Shown: piece by piece, positions 1 to 12,400 of the stretch
Layout: the number at the start of each line of letters is the position of its first letter
Numbering within the stretch: position 1 is the stretch's first letter
Origin: Cristatella mucedo
Lineage: Eukaryota; Bryozoa; Phylactolaemata; Cristatellidae
Direction of reading: 5' to 3'
DNA: 61,000 bases
Assembly (NCBI GenBank): GCA_009760855.2
Contig: WPIO01000161.1
Location: 135,001 to 196,000, forward strand
Translations under genes and position numbers: made by a program
The notes under the pieces: generated by a model
The model's input: only the letters and a program-made list of their open reading frames with translations
Database searches by the model: none
Told to the model about the DNA's origin: nothing

Positions 1-475
1 AGCGCTGGCCACCTACGCCACTGCAAGCTGGTCGTGCACGCCGTGGGCCCCATCTGGCAGGGCGGCGCGCGCAACGAGTCGCACAAGCTGTACATGGCCG
101 TGACGCATAGCCTTTGGCTGGCAGAGGAGAGCAACTGCACAAGCATCGCCGTGCCGCCCATCGGCTCGGGCATATTCGGCTACCCTCTGGACAAGTGCAC
201 TCAGACGATTGTCGACAGTGTGGTGGATCACTGCGAGGATCCCTACGGCACTCCGCTGAAGCACGTCATCCTCGTAGACGTGAACGACAATGGTGTAGTG
301 CTGTTTCGGCGTGCGCTGGATCGAAAACTGGGAAACGTGCCGGCAGCTGAGCTGCAGGAGCCAGACGACGTCGGTTGCAGCAGGAGGGAGGATCCAGGTG
401 AAAGCTTCATCGGCAGACGATCTCGGCCGAGCACAGAGGTGCCCTTGAAGGGTTTCGACTTGAATGCTCATGCTG
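1..475 (+). CDS. Gene A exon: C-terminal two-thirds of macrodomain 1 (partial)
   Basis: The frame is open from base 1 (AGC GCT GGC) to a GT donor after base 475 (phase 1). The protein has the macrodomain core VVHAVGPIWQGG followed by the second phosphate-binding loop VPPIGSGIFGYP at about residues 51-62, then a helix and the final strand VILVDV. A charged, Ser/Arg-rich tail of about 50 residues follows. The same exon in gene B (54917-55477) has SSG where this one has GSG in the loop. The start of the exon lies outside the window. Confidence 0.85.
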
Positions 476-3400
476 GTGAGTTATGAAGCAGGTTATATAA
501 TTTGCATAGCTGATAAGGGTTCAATAGGCACCAGGGCATTTGGAATTGCTGTCACTATGTATAGTGCTCTAGGTGCTTTGTATAAAGGCTGGAAGGGATT
601 GGTGGCCGAGGAAAGACAAAAACACAATGGCAGATGTCTGCTGAGAGACCTGCCATCGTCCGACATCATCGTCCAACAGACGACAGTGGTAATCGTAATA
701 ACAGAAAGCAAGTGTGGTAGTTAGTGGGTGGGATGAAAGAGAAGTCGGGTCAAGTGCTAAAAAATACCAGCTGATTAACCAGCCTCTTTTGTATAGTGGT
801 ATAGGAGCTCTAAAGGCTGTCACCATTGTTTGCAGAGGCAATAAAGGATCGCCCACCGAAGGATTAGAAACCCACGACCTTGCGACGGAGGTGGCAAAAA
901 AAGCAGCCACCTTCTAGTGGGCCATCATGGCTCAACAGATGGCCGTTGTCATATTGGACCCTGTCTGGCAACTTTTGGAGATCGAGGAGTGCCCTTTTCT
1001 AATCCTGTTTTCTAAGCCTTGTAGCAGAGTGCGACACTTCCTTGCCTACTGCAAGTGATTGCGTGATAGCCAAGCATCGGTTCCACAGCAGTCAGTGAGC
1101 CAGACTCTCTCCTCGGGAGGGCTCTCGAGCTAAAATGCAGAAGCCCGATAAGCCGGCTCGCCTCAGCCCAGCCGAGTCCCAGCTCAGCCTGCCAGTCCCA
1201 GGAGGACTTGCTCGGCCTGTGCACAACGGTCAGCCTATTCGGTCGTCTCGATATCAGCCGGGCATGCCCAAAAGTCAAGGAGCCTAATGCAGCCTTTGTC
1301 ACGTCACAGTGGTTTCAGATTGAGCCAGGCCTTTGCAGCATGTCCACCGAATCGCCTTTGCTCGATCGGTCCCTCTGCAGCTGCAGCCCCTTGTTCGTCG
1401 GATTGACGTGAGTGGTGGCTGGCTGGTGGCAAGCCCAGGTAGGCCCGGGTGGTTGGCTAGAGGTGGTGCACGGCTGCTAGCCATCCAGGCTTCCATGTCG
1501 ACGCTCGGTTTGCCGAGCACGCCCTGTAGCCACTGACAGCTCCATGCTGGCCGATCGGTCGTGGCCAGCAGCTCATACTGTGTGGCCTGGGGCTGTTTAT
1601 TTTGAGCTTTTTCAAAGTCACGTGGTGCATCCTTTCTGACTTAGATGCTCCGGCGATGAGTCCTGTCGATGATGGTGTACTGATGGTTAACGGCATACGT
1701 GTCGAGCTGCTGAAAGATAACCTATTTAAGCTGCAGGTGTGTTGTCAGTCGCCGAGCCTGCTCACTTGCTTGTCTTGCAGACGCCAGAGGCTTTTCGTTG
1801 CCCAATCGCAGCCTGCGACCTTGTCTGGGGGCTGCTTCAGGTTGAGTCGCTCGTGTGTACGGTGACGTCCGACCTGGACCTGAGCAAGGGAATGCTGTCA
1901 CAGTTGCTCAGCCAGCACGCAGGCCCCGGCCTGCAGCAGGAGCTGACCACTAGCAATACGACACCGATAAAGGAAGGAGCCGTGGTGGCTGCTGCAGGGC
2001 ATCAGCTGCAGCACTGCAAGCTCGTCCTGCTTGCTTGCTGTCCACCCTGCCAGCAGAACACGTCAGCCAAGGTGAGGTGCCAATCGAACGTGCCAGCTCA
2101 CGTGGCTCGGCTGGGGGCAGCCCTAGTTGGGTCGTCAGCAGCAACGGTGCACGTGTGACTGCTAAGAGCCCTGCAAGCGGTAATGGCATACTAGGTAAGG
2201 CGGCTGCTTTTCTCGACCTCAGTCCCGAGGTCCTGGGTTCGAATCCTGTGGTAGGCGATCCTTTAACGCTGCTGCAAGTGGTGGTGATAGCCGTAAAAGG
2301 CTCTTCTGTCGCTATATAAAGGAGGCTGCTGAATCAGCTAGTATTTTTTTTATTGCACTGCGCTACTGTTAGGCGGTGTGAGTGCCCTTGTGGTGATGCA
2401 AACTGCTCTAGTCACTCTATGACACAAATGCTCATGAGCCCAGGTGCTGATTCATGCCATGCTGCTTGTTCAGACGAGACGTAGCTTAGAGGTTGAATCG
2501 AACACAAGTCCGGGGTCAGGGCAGACACATTACCGGATGTTAGTGGAGAGCAGCCAGGGAAACAAGGATGAGGCAAGTAAGAAGATTGATTGACTGACAG
2601 AAGAGCAAACGTGCACGTGATAGCAGTGCACTTGCACGTGATAGCAGTGCATTCTGGTACTAGATCTGTCAGCGTATCTAAAAGAAATGGCACGGTAAAT
2701 TCACGGTCCTGACCATGGTCATTTCATGTCTTAATGTTCAGCCGTTTGCACTGATCTTCGGCGTGCATATTATTATTATTATTAACATTAGTTTACATAT
2801 TTACAACTAATACTAATAAAACTAATGTTAACATTAGTTTTGCCAACGTTGGCGTGTATATTCTGACTGTAGCCTCACTAGTTATTTGTTGGGTCACTAT
2901 TTTAAAAATTTGCATAACGCCCCTCTCCCTGGCACAACTTCATTTTAATTTTTCTCTATTGCATCTATTCGGCCCGAAGGTGATAGTTACAGTATATGTG
3001 TATGACACACCTTTGGTCGACATACAACTTGTGATCTGCAATCTTGCGGTTGCTTTTCCTTCTATGTGCCTGTTTCCTTTAGCTCAGCATCATAACGTGG
3101 TATTGGTATTGTGGATTCTTTCCTAGGTGTTGCAGAATCTGCGGGCGTCATTCAGAGACCATGCTGTCGAGCTTTTCGTAAGAATGTGAAGCTCCGATTG
3201 TTCAGCATAGTGCTGCTGCCGTCATGGACTTGCTGCATTTTGCAGGTCATCAAGAACCTCGTTCTCGACTGTCTGAATCGGGCCGGCAAACAGAATATCA
3301 AGTCGGTAGCCTTTCCTGCCATTGGAACAGGGAACCTGAGTTTCCCTGCAGAAGAGGTTGCTAGCTGCATGTTCGAAGCTTTCATCGAATTTAGCAAGCA

Positions 3401-6400
3401 AAATCGAAACCCTAGCAATATAAAGCTTGTTGTGGCTAAAGACGACTTGATATTGGTGAGTGCCAGTGCTGGCTGTCTTTTCGATGTCTCTGTCTATTTC
3501 TCTAATTTTATCTCCATCTCTCTGTCTGTCTCTCGCTCGCTTTCTCGCTCTCTGTCTGTCTCTCGCTCGAAAACCTAGATCTCTGGCACACTCGCCGGAC
3601 TTCCACTGTCTTTATCAGTCTCCACCACCCTCAGATTGTCGAATGTCTCTAAGATTTTTTGGATTGCTAGAGCTACTCTGTCGTGCTACTCTCCCCCACG
3701 TCTCGCATCGCCGAATTGAGCTATCGACTTCTAGTATCTTTCTCGTCTCGTCCTCGGGTGCATGTCGACTCTGCTACTGCTCGTACAAGGCAAGCAAGTG
3801 GAGGAGATATTTTACAAGCAGTCAAAAGATTAGACCTCCTGGCTGGGGTTGATGCCTCCACAACGGGGTTCACCGTCATCTAGCTCTTTTCTGATTCCAT
3901 GTTCATACATTATTAAAAAGTTCCAGGACGCCACGTAGCTCCAGCTTCTATTGAGCTGGTTATAAGCACAGAAACTCGTTCAGTTGACTGGCCGTAGCTG
4001 GCAGCTTTGAATGACAGTCGCTGCATTGTTGCGCTGCACGGCTCTTCTCCTCGTTTCTCCTCTTTTTTCTTCTGGCCCCTCCTGGCTCCTAATCTCAAGG
4101 GAGCTTATTTCACTGGCTTATTTCCTTGCAGTTTCAGGCAGCCAGTTTTTTGAATGTCCAAGATAAAGCAATCTGTCTCACGTACAGTTATATGTGTGGC
4201 CACTTAGTAATCTGTAAAGGCAGATCGGGCGCGTGCCCACGCCGGCATCATCGTTAGGGGGAGAGGGAGGCATGGGATGCTTTTGCAATGCTCCTACAGT
4301 ACACGTGCCTAAGAATTTCTCAGCTCGAGCTTCCACTCAATGAGTGCTGTGGTTCCTTGTGTATAACAAAGTAATACACAAGTAATATACAAGTAATACG
4401 ACGGCTTGCTCTTCTAGTCTCTCGTCTTGCTATTCTCTTTTTATTTGTTTGTTAATAATAATATTTATAATAATCTTAAAAATGTATATAGCTCCCCGAG
4501 AGAATGGAATCTCTTTCTAGGCACTCGGCATACATTGACAAGGAATTTATCGTTGCATTAGTCCTAATGCACCAGTGTCAGCATGTGTAAATGCATAAAA
4601 AAAAGTTCACTGGACAACATAATGGCTGTGACAAACAGGTTTCTAGTTTACCTTTCACATCTTCAAAAAGAGAGATGACCTGATATCAGTTGTTAGTTAT
4701 TAAGTTTTTTTAAGTTGGGTGGCAGAACCTTTTAAGTCCATATGCAGCTTGATACTGTGCAAATGCAAATTGACAAGAAGAGGTTTGATTTGAAAGTTGC
4801 ACCGTTCATGATTGCAAACCTAGCTGCCGATTTTGCACTGCTTGTAAGCATCTTATGGCACAGGCAGGAAGGCCTACAAGTGGAATGTAGCAGCAGTTTA
4901 GTCGGGATTTCTTACATACGTGTGCCTTTTGGCTATGGTGCCCTCTTTGTATGCAGCCACATCGTACCACTTCTCGCCGACATGCACTGGATACCAGTCA
5001 AGCGATGGATCAACTTTGTCGCTCACTTTTAGGTCCCTTCATTCTTTAGCGCCAGCCTACCTATCAGATGTACTGTCCTACCAGGCTACGCGTCGTACCA
5101 CATGCTTTTCGGAATCTAACTATTTAATGTAATGTAATGTATTTCCGTCTCTGTCTGTAACTCCACAAAGTCATAAAGACCATGTGGGTGTTACGCAGGA
5201 GAGTTTTGTATAGCGCCCTCACAGCCTAAGCAGCTTTCGGTACACATTCGGTACCCAACAGAATTCGTCTCACGCAACAAAGAGAAAGTGGGAAGCATAG
5301 CAGAGTCAGGAGAGCGGTTGAGGTAGTGAGTAGCGTGGAAGTAGCAGCTCAGGAGTGCTGAAAAGGATGAGCCATAGTCGGCAGTTCTAGAGTAGTTGTC
5401 GTTGCATAAGAACTGTGGAAGCGAGTTCCACAGTCTAGGACCTGCAAAGATTAAGCTTCTGTCGCCAACGGTCTTTAAGCGGAGGAATGGGACAGTTAAT
5501 TTATTGTCCACACAGGACCCGAGGGTGTGAACAGGCTGAAACTGATGCAGCAGTTCAGCTAGGTACGAAGGAGCCAAGCCGTGGTGGGCCTTGTGGGCCA
5601 GCGTAAGAACCTTGCTCTGTATCCGTTGGTCAACCGGCATCCATCTTAGCTCTTTACCTATACCTCGTACAAACCTCGAATCCCTTGGAGACCGTGCCTT
5701 TAGTATTTATGCTCCTAAAGTCTGGAGCTCACTCCCGACTTGCGTAACGACATCCCCTGACGACCACATTTAAGAAGAAATTAAAAACATGCCTATTTAT
5801 GACAGCATTTAGTGGGTCCCCGTGATTTGTCCTCTACGTGCTTATGCGTGCTGACTGTTGCATGCTGCCACCAACCACACTTGCATGCTTATTCTGTGCA
5901 TGCCATCCCTAACCATGTTACTCATGTTTATCAAGCATGATACCACTCACCACTCGATCGCGTTTCCTTTGCAGCAAATGTAAAGCATCTAGAACGAGAT
6001 TGAGTTCTCTGAGGGTGCTTTATCAAGTGTATTATTATTGTTATTATTAGCACTAATTTATGCACTATTACATAACTAAAATTATGCAGACTTGGCTGTA
6101 GGACTGCTGAGGTCATCTGGTGATGCGTTATCTCGGAAATATATCACAAAAATTTCATGCCGAGGCTATAGATAGGCTGGTCAAGCCTATGCAGATGGTT
6201 AGGCATTCCATTATCCCTTTTCTTAATAACAATCATTGTGCATTCAAACTTCAGTTATACAACTTTGGTTATTATAGTTTTATTGTCATGCTAATGGTTA
6301 CATCATCTTTGCTATTGCCTTTTCTCTTGCTCCCCATCTCTCTCCTCTCTTTTTCTCTTCCTTCTCTATCTTTTCCTCTCTATCTACTCCTCAATATCTC

Positions 6401-9400
6401 TCCTCTCTCTCTCTCTCTCCCTCTCTCTCTCTCTCTCTCAGCTTGCTCTCTTAAGACTGCCTTGTCTTTTTACGGATACACGTGCATCTATGCCTTTGGG
6501 AAAGTGTGATGACTCGATGAGTCATGCTCTCGTGTCCACATCCAAAACGTGGTAAGACTCCGAGGCATGTCCGGTTTTGACCCAGACTTCCGATTTCACC
6601 ATCATTTGCTGCTGTAAGCTAGAGAAGCGATCAGCTAGATCAAAGGTCGGCAAACCTTTCGGCCTGCTAGGCCATTCATTTCAAGAGGTCAAAAAGGCAC
6701 ACTGAAGGCCAGAGCTGAGACCACGCGCCGGGCCCCCCCCCACTCTGCCCGGCCAGGAGTGGGGGCGCGTGTAGCTGCTAGGTGCACCTTATACTGCGAA
6801 ACGCTCAAAGCAAAATCAAGCACAATAAGAGTCAGCTCTTAACTCAAAGCGAAAAGCGGTCGAGAGACGGCTAGTGCCTCGAAAAATCGTTTTTCGGGAT
6901 ACTCGTAAGTCAAAGTACCTCTCTAGTGAAGGGGAAGAAAACTGAGACAACTTAACTTAATTAGGGCTACGGATCCATCAAAAAATAACTAGGGCTTTGC
7001 GCAGTGTTTGCACGTGGTTTTTTCCTCCGCTTCTTCTTCTCTTTGGTGCTCACAATGACTGCACACTATGACTGCACACTATGACTGCTCTGTCGAAAAT
7101 GGTATGAAGGGACCTAGGAAGTACAAGACGTATGTATCATTCTTTTGATCTCATTTGTGAATGTACAACACATTCTCTGTCCGTGCAATTTGCTAAGCAT
7201 TTATATGGCAAAGTCTTCATGGGCCTGTACGAGAATAGGGTACCGTTTTTTTTTAGTACTGCCATAGGTGATCCGTTAGCATTTTTTCTTCTTTTATTGT
7301 TCCTGATTTCTCTTGGCTTCGGTAATTCGTATGTAGCGTGTAGTGCAATAATCTCTGCCGATGGTCGTTGTTCAGGTATTTAAAAAAGAGCTTCAGCGTG
7401 CATCAAGGACTACTACTGCTGCTGCAGCTGCTGTCGGTTCGGCTTCTGCAAGCTTTCCGTCTCGGGTAGCAAGCACAGCGCTGCATTCACAGCAGGCCAC
7501 TGCTAGCAGCCAGGCAGCACCCACTGGTCGCGAGCTTTGTTTTCATCTTCTAGAAGGGAGAGTAAAAACGACTGCCGGTAAGTAAGCACACGGTCACTGG
7601 CTGGTGCAGCTTTGCTTAGCCATTTGAACATTGTGATCATCATTAGTGGTCACAGAAAATAGGTGCAACCACAGTAATATGATTGCACAAGTAAGGCCAG
7701 AGATGTCTATGGCGACAGAGGTACGATGAGATCAACGGTCCAGGATTAGGGGGGAAAGCATCCTGTTCGATGTGCTGTGCACTACTCTTTAGAGGGGCGT
7801 GTCCTGTGCACGATGCACCAATAAAAAGAACCGATATTCTAGATAATGGAGTTGTTTCAAAGTCTTTCATATTGGCCATATTTATAACAGTACTTAAAAA
7901 ACCTTCATTTGATTCAGAGGTCGTAGCAAACTATCGCACAATATCCCTTCTTAATTGCGCATCACACCTTCTCCAAACGATTGTTGCCAAGTAGCTAATT
8001 CAGTGGACTTTGAGTAGTTGGCTTTATCAGTCTACCATGGGTGGGGTTAGAGGTATCTCCTACGGCGTTCACACCTGCTCGCTTCGATAGCTAGTTTTCA
8101 GCTATAGTAATCATGTTAGACACACTCACCTAGATGAAAAGTATGAGGACAGTAAAGCTACATTTATATGGCAGACTTTCCTCTGGACAGATGCAGACTT
8201 TCCTCCTAGTTATGAGGGTTTACACGACAGATTTAGTACCGCCCATGACAGATTTGATGGCCGACTTAGTCCTGCCCGCAGCCTCTGAACTAACCGAGAG
8301 GCTGGTGTGAAAGATGGTTTCCCCGGAACGATGCCAAAGCAAAACCGGCAGAAGTCGATTTCTCTGCTGCAGTCATCATTGTAGAGTAGTATGAGAAGAA
8401 TATAAACTAAAGAAGATAAGTATTTAAAAAAAGCTTTTCGGTAAAGGGAGCAGCACCAAGTAATGCGTGCCGGTACCGGTGTACGGTGTATAGTGCTAAG
8501 TAATGTGCGTAGTTATGGCTTTGTTGGCAGATTTGATTAACAGACGTGCTGGTTCTCCTATCTGGAAAAGGCTGAAGTATTGGTTGCAATGCATAAGCAT
8601 CCCACATTCAGGGACTTGCTCTGACTGCCTCAATACACTCGAGCCTATTAACTAACGTCAGCCGTTTTTATTTTGGCAGTGGGTTGTATGTGATGAGCCC
8701 CGGAGTTTTGTTTGGTCAGCAGGACCAACAAGGAGCCAAAAAGTTGACATATTCTCCTTCTGATGAGTCTGCAGACTTGGCTTCTCCCCAAAAATGTTGC
8801 GACTTATGATGACCTAGCAGCCAAAATCTGTGGGAAATCTGTCCAAAATCTGTGTGGAAAGTCTGCCGTGTAAATGCAACTTAAGAGACATGGTACGGTG
8901 CCTCAATCTAGTCATGTCCTTTGTGAGTTTAGCTGATTCGGTCAATTTTGTCAGTACCATCTGCTTCGTCGTAGAGTTGGATGACTGTTCGGGTGACATA
9001 GCATGTTTCTTTATTAACATGATCTCGGAGATTTTCCAAGAAATTGTTGCCACCATGTTCATATTGTGTCCATTGTTGTTAGCAGCTCGAAAACGAGCAC
9101 TGCCCTTTGCGGTCATATCCTTAGAGTTATCAGGGATGGTTGAGTGTAACCGCAGCTGCTGGCTGTAGAGAAAGCAATGTAGGCATTTTTGACACGTAAC
9201 ATCGCTTTTGGCAGTTGGCGAAGTTGGCAAAATGTTGGGGCAGTTGGCGAAATGCAGCCCAATTGAACTCGGAATGTTACTGTATTGCACATCCCCAATT
9301 TGATTCAAGCTCCAGCTAATATTTTTTTTTATTTATTTTGAATGGAATGGATAGTAACTATGATGCTGTACCTGGATAATGCACATAATTCTGGAAAATT

Positions 9401-12400
9401 TGGAAATATTTAGTCAGTGGTACTGAGATAGCTTAAGAAATGAGATTTTAACCATTAGCTGCTCATTTAGCTCATTTGGGCAGGTCCGTTCAGAAAGCCA
9501 CGCTTATATAAGCACCACCTGCTCATAAGCACTGCTCTCTTCTGGTTCTTCTGAACTTCATCAGAACTAATGTATTAGTTGGAATAAAATAAGGTCTGCA
9601 CATATGAAAGAATTACCTTCTTATCGCGAGCTGTTGTTGGGATAAAGATATTGAGATGGGTCGGACTCTATTTGTAGTACTCGCAGAGGAGCGATTTGGG
9701 TTTGTAAGCCCTGCTAAAACGTGCCAGTGGTTTGGATAGCTGAGGCAGGGTGTTTGAACTATGCAGGGTAAAACAAACACATGCCATATTCAGAAATCTG
9801 ATTGATCAAGGTTTCTGCGTGTTAAACTATCAATGACGACACTTGAAGGCTACAATATCTTGACCCAGTGCCATAGCAGAAGCCTGCCACATTGACTGCA
9901 GATGTGGACACGATGGTAGCATCAACGAACTTCACGGATTTAGGATGGCACAGTTGCTGCCACATAGGAGTTACCGATAGTAGCATCACTAGTGTTTTAA
10001 ATACAAGCTAGCTCGTGATTAGAGTTGGCGAAGTTCTCACTTAGGCAGGCATAATGACCACGGCTAATTGCGTTGGCTCGTGGGTAGTTCTCATCACCGT
10101 CGCACGAATTCTGCCACAAAGGGCAGCTGCAGTCGAATGAATCGGTATAGTGACAGGGCAAGCTTGAGCTTTGATCAGTTCGGGTGCCGCAGCGGACTTA
10201 GCCTACTTCTGCTTTGGTCATTCCCTTGGAGCTTCTATTAGAGCAGTCGTATGCTTCTCGTGTTGCTCGTGAGGATGCATTTGAATTTTCCGACGACATT
10301 TTAGGATCGCTGCAATCCCGAGAGTCGTCAGCGGACCTCGTCGGTGATTTTGAAGAACCACTTACGGACGATGATGGTGACGACCCGATCGATTTCTCTA
10401 CAGCTTTTGCAATGCGACTAAGCATTACTGGCCCAGAGGCCAAACTTACGCGAGCGACTGATATGCTTGCTGAATGGTGCGGCTCCCGATTAGAGACAAA
10501 GACCGTAAAAGATCCACGCGAAGCGATTTTGGCCTTGACGTTTTATAAGGTGCGGGTGCAGTTGGCATCCGCAGGCAGCTCGTCGATCGTGCTTGCTGCA
10601 TGGGAGCCTTCCGGCATCGTTTCGTCGGAGCCGTCGTTGGTTCTCTCTCACTGTTTTGCTGCCATCACAAGCAACGTCGGAGTCGAGTCCGACCGATCTG
10701 CTTGATTAGGCATTAGGGGGTGTCGTATTTACTCCGTCGTGACCCGTGTTTACAAACTGTGCATATGTTTGTGTGGTTGCTCTTACTGCAGACTTCTATT
10801 GAGGTGCTCCAACTCGTCATGGCAGAACATTTTGGCTGGGACTTGTGTGACCGTGACTGAACCGAGGAGTAGTGGCTTCGATCAGATGCATCTCGACCTG
10901 CTGCTTCTTCTTTGCTTTCAGCATCCTCCCCTCTGCACACCGCACGAGCTGACCGGGTTCTTTCGCCATCGCTGCTTCTAAAGCAGCTCATTTTACTCTG
11001 TCGGAATCGCAGTGCACACCTCCAGCGCCAGCGATCCGTAGGTGGGCTGGGGGTGAAGCAGGTGAAGAGGGACCTCCTAGAGAAGGGCTGTGCTAGTTGC
11101 GTGCCAGCGGCGTTAGCCTGTGAGGCACTAGCCCAACCCATCAGCCCTGGCAGAAGCACTCGAGCATCCAGTGCGCTCGTCACACTAGGGCCGAAGTGCT
11201 CCCAGCGCCGCTTTGCATGTGCAGTGATGTGGCTCTCCGGCCAGAGCACGTGATCGGCGCCCGGCTAGCAACGAAAGCGCTCTTCCATTCATCAGGACGC
11301 GAGGGCACTGCTGTGGCCGCACGGGGTAGGCAACGTAGGAGGAGGCCCGCTTGCTAAGTGACCGGGCATGCGGGGGAAGGAAGGAAGGAAGAGTAGACTC
11401 AGTGTTTTGTTGCTCTTGCCAGCAGCAGCCTTCCTACCTCCTTGCAGGTGCACAGTCTGTCCAAGCAGGCAGCACACTACGGTGTCCTCCTCACGGTGAG
11501 CCAGGACGAACTCAGCCCCGAGGTCACCTTGAGCAGCATGGACATCGTGGCGCTCCAGAGCATGCAAGTGCAAATATCTAGGATGCTGCTGCAGCACGAG
11601 GCAGCTCGATTGCAAGAGGAGGTGGTCGGCGGCAAGGTGCAGTGGCAGTACAGGCTCGCCGCAGCGGCCGAGTGGCGCAACTACCCGCGATCGCTGAACG
11701 CTGCTCTGGAGGAGGCGTCCAAGAGCAAGCCCACCTTCAAATATGGGCCACCAGGGAATGGCTACGTCGTTGACCTCGTCAATAATGTCGACTGCTCCGA
11801 AGCAGACTTGAGGGACACCGTCGAGGCGAGACGGTGGAACGTGCACTCGGGTGAGTGGCAGCAGTTTTTCCGGCGACCCTCCACTTGCCACCTGCCTGCC
11901 AGGTAGTGCTGCCAGCTCCTTATGCTTCTTAAGCCCTTTAGGCTTCAGCTCGTTTCGGTCGCTGTCGGTCCGCCGTTTCGGAGGGGCCCCCGTAGTCCTC
12001 TCGGCAGAGCTCGAGCAGCCGTCGTCTGGCTGAATGCTGATCTAAGGTTGTGCCGACATCTCTAGGTCGGCCGTCGTTTCTGGGTGCACCATATATAATA
12101 TTCATTTGTATAGCGCCCCAAGAGAACTTAATCTCTATTCAAGCGCTTTACATATGCCTCGGAGCTCGAGCCCACGACCTCAGTCAGACCTTGGTCGGGG
12201 CGAGCACCTTAACCGCTAGACCACCATCGTGCTGTGTCGCCGCCAAGACTTTCTCTGTGGAGGCATGGCAATCGATATCTGCTTCTGTGCTTACTCGGAG
12301 GACTTCTTGTCCTGTGGGCATTGGTAGAGGAGCTGCCGTAACTCCGTTTGTTTTTTAGTCCTTCCCATGCAGTGGTCCCAGGCAGAAGGATATCTCGAAG

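Larger units (their letters stand above)
1..2160 (+). repeat. Tandem gene duplication, copy in gene A
   Basis: Collinear with about 54990-57190, in introns as well as exons (for example the 'attggaccctgtctg' intron segment at 953 and 56039). The SINEs at 761-936 and 2176-2350 are present here and absent at the matching places in gene B. Further homology resumes at 3200-3455 and 59150-59398. Confidence 0.85.

Noticed and set aside
1739-2158. 139-codon continuous frame as a single exon of macrodomain 2
   Set aside because: Reading through 1737-1840 inserts about 35 residues with no macrodomain counterpart. Splicing CAG to GTT at 1736/1841 gives a clean domain.
8814-9308. 164-codon open frame on the minus strand
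   Set aside because: No recognisable domain, no splice context, overlaps an inverted-repeat element, and lies in an intron of gene A on the opposite strand.
10713-11249. 178-codon frame on the minus strand
   Set aside because: Low-complexity Ser/Arg-rich composition in an intron between the KH-like and WWE exons; no conserved motif.
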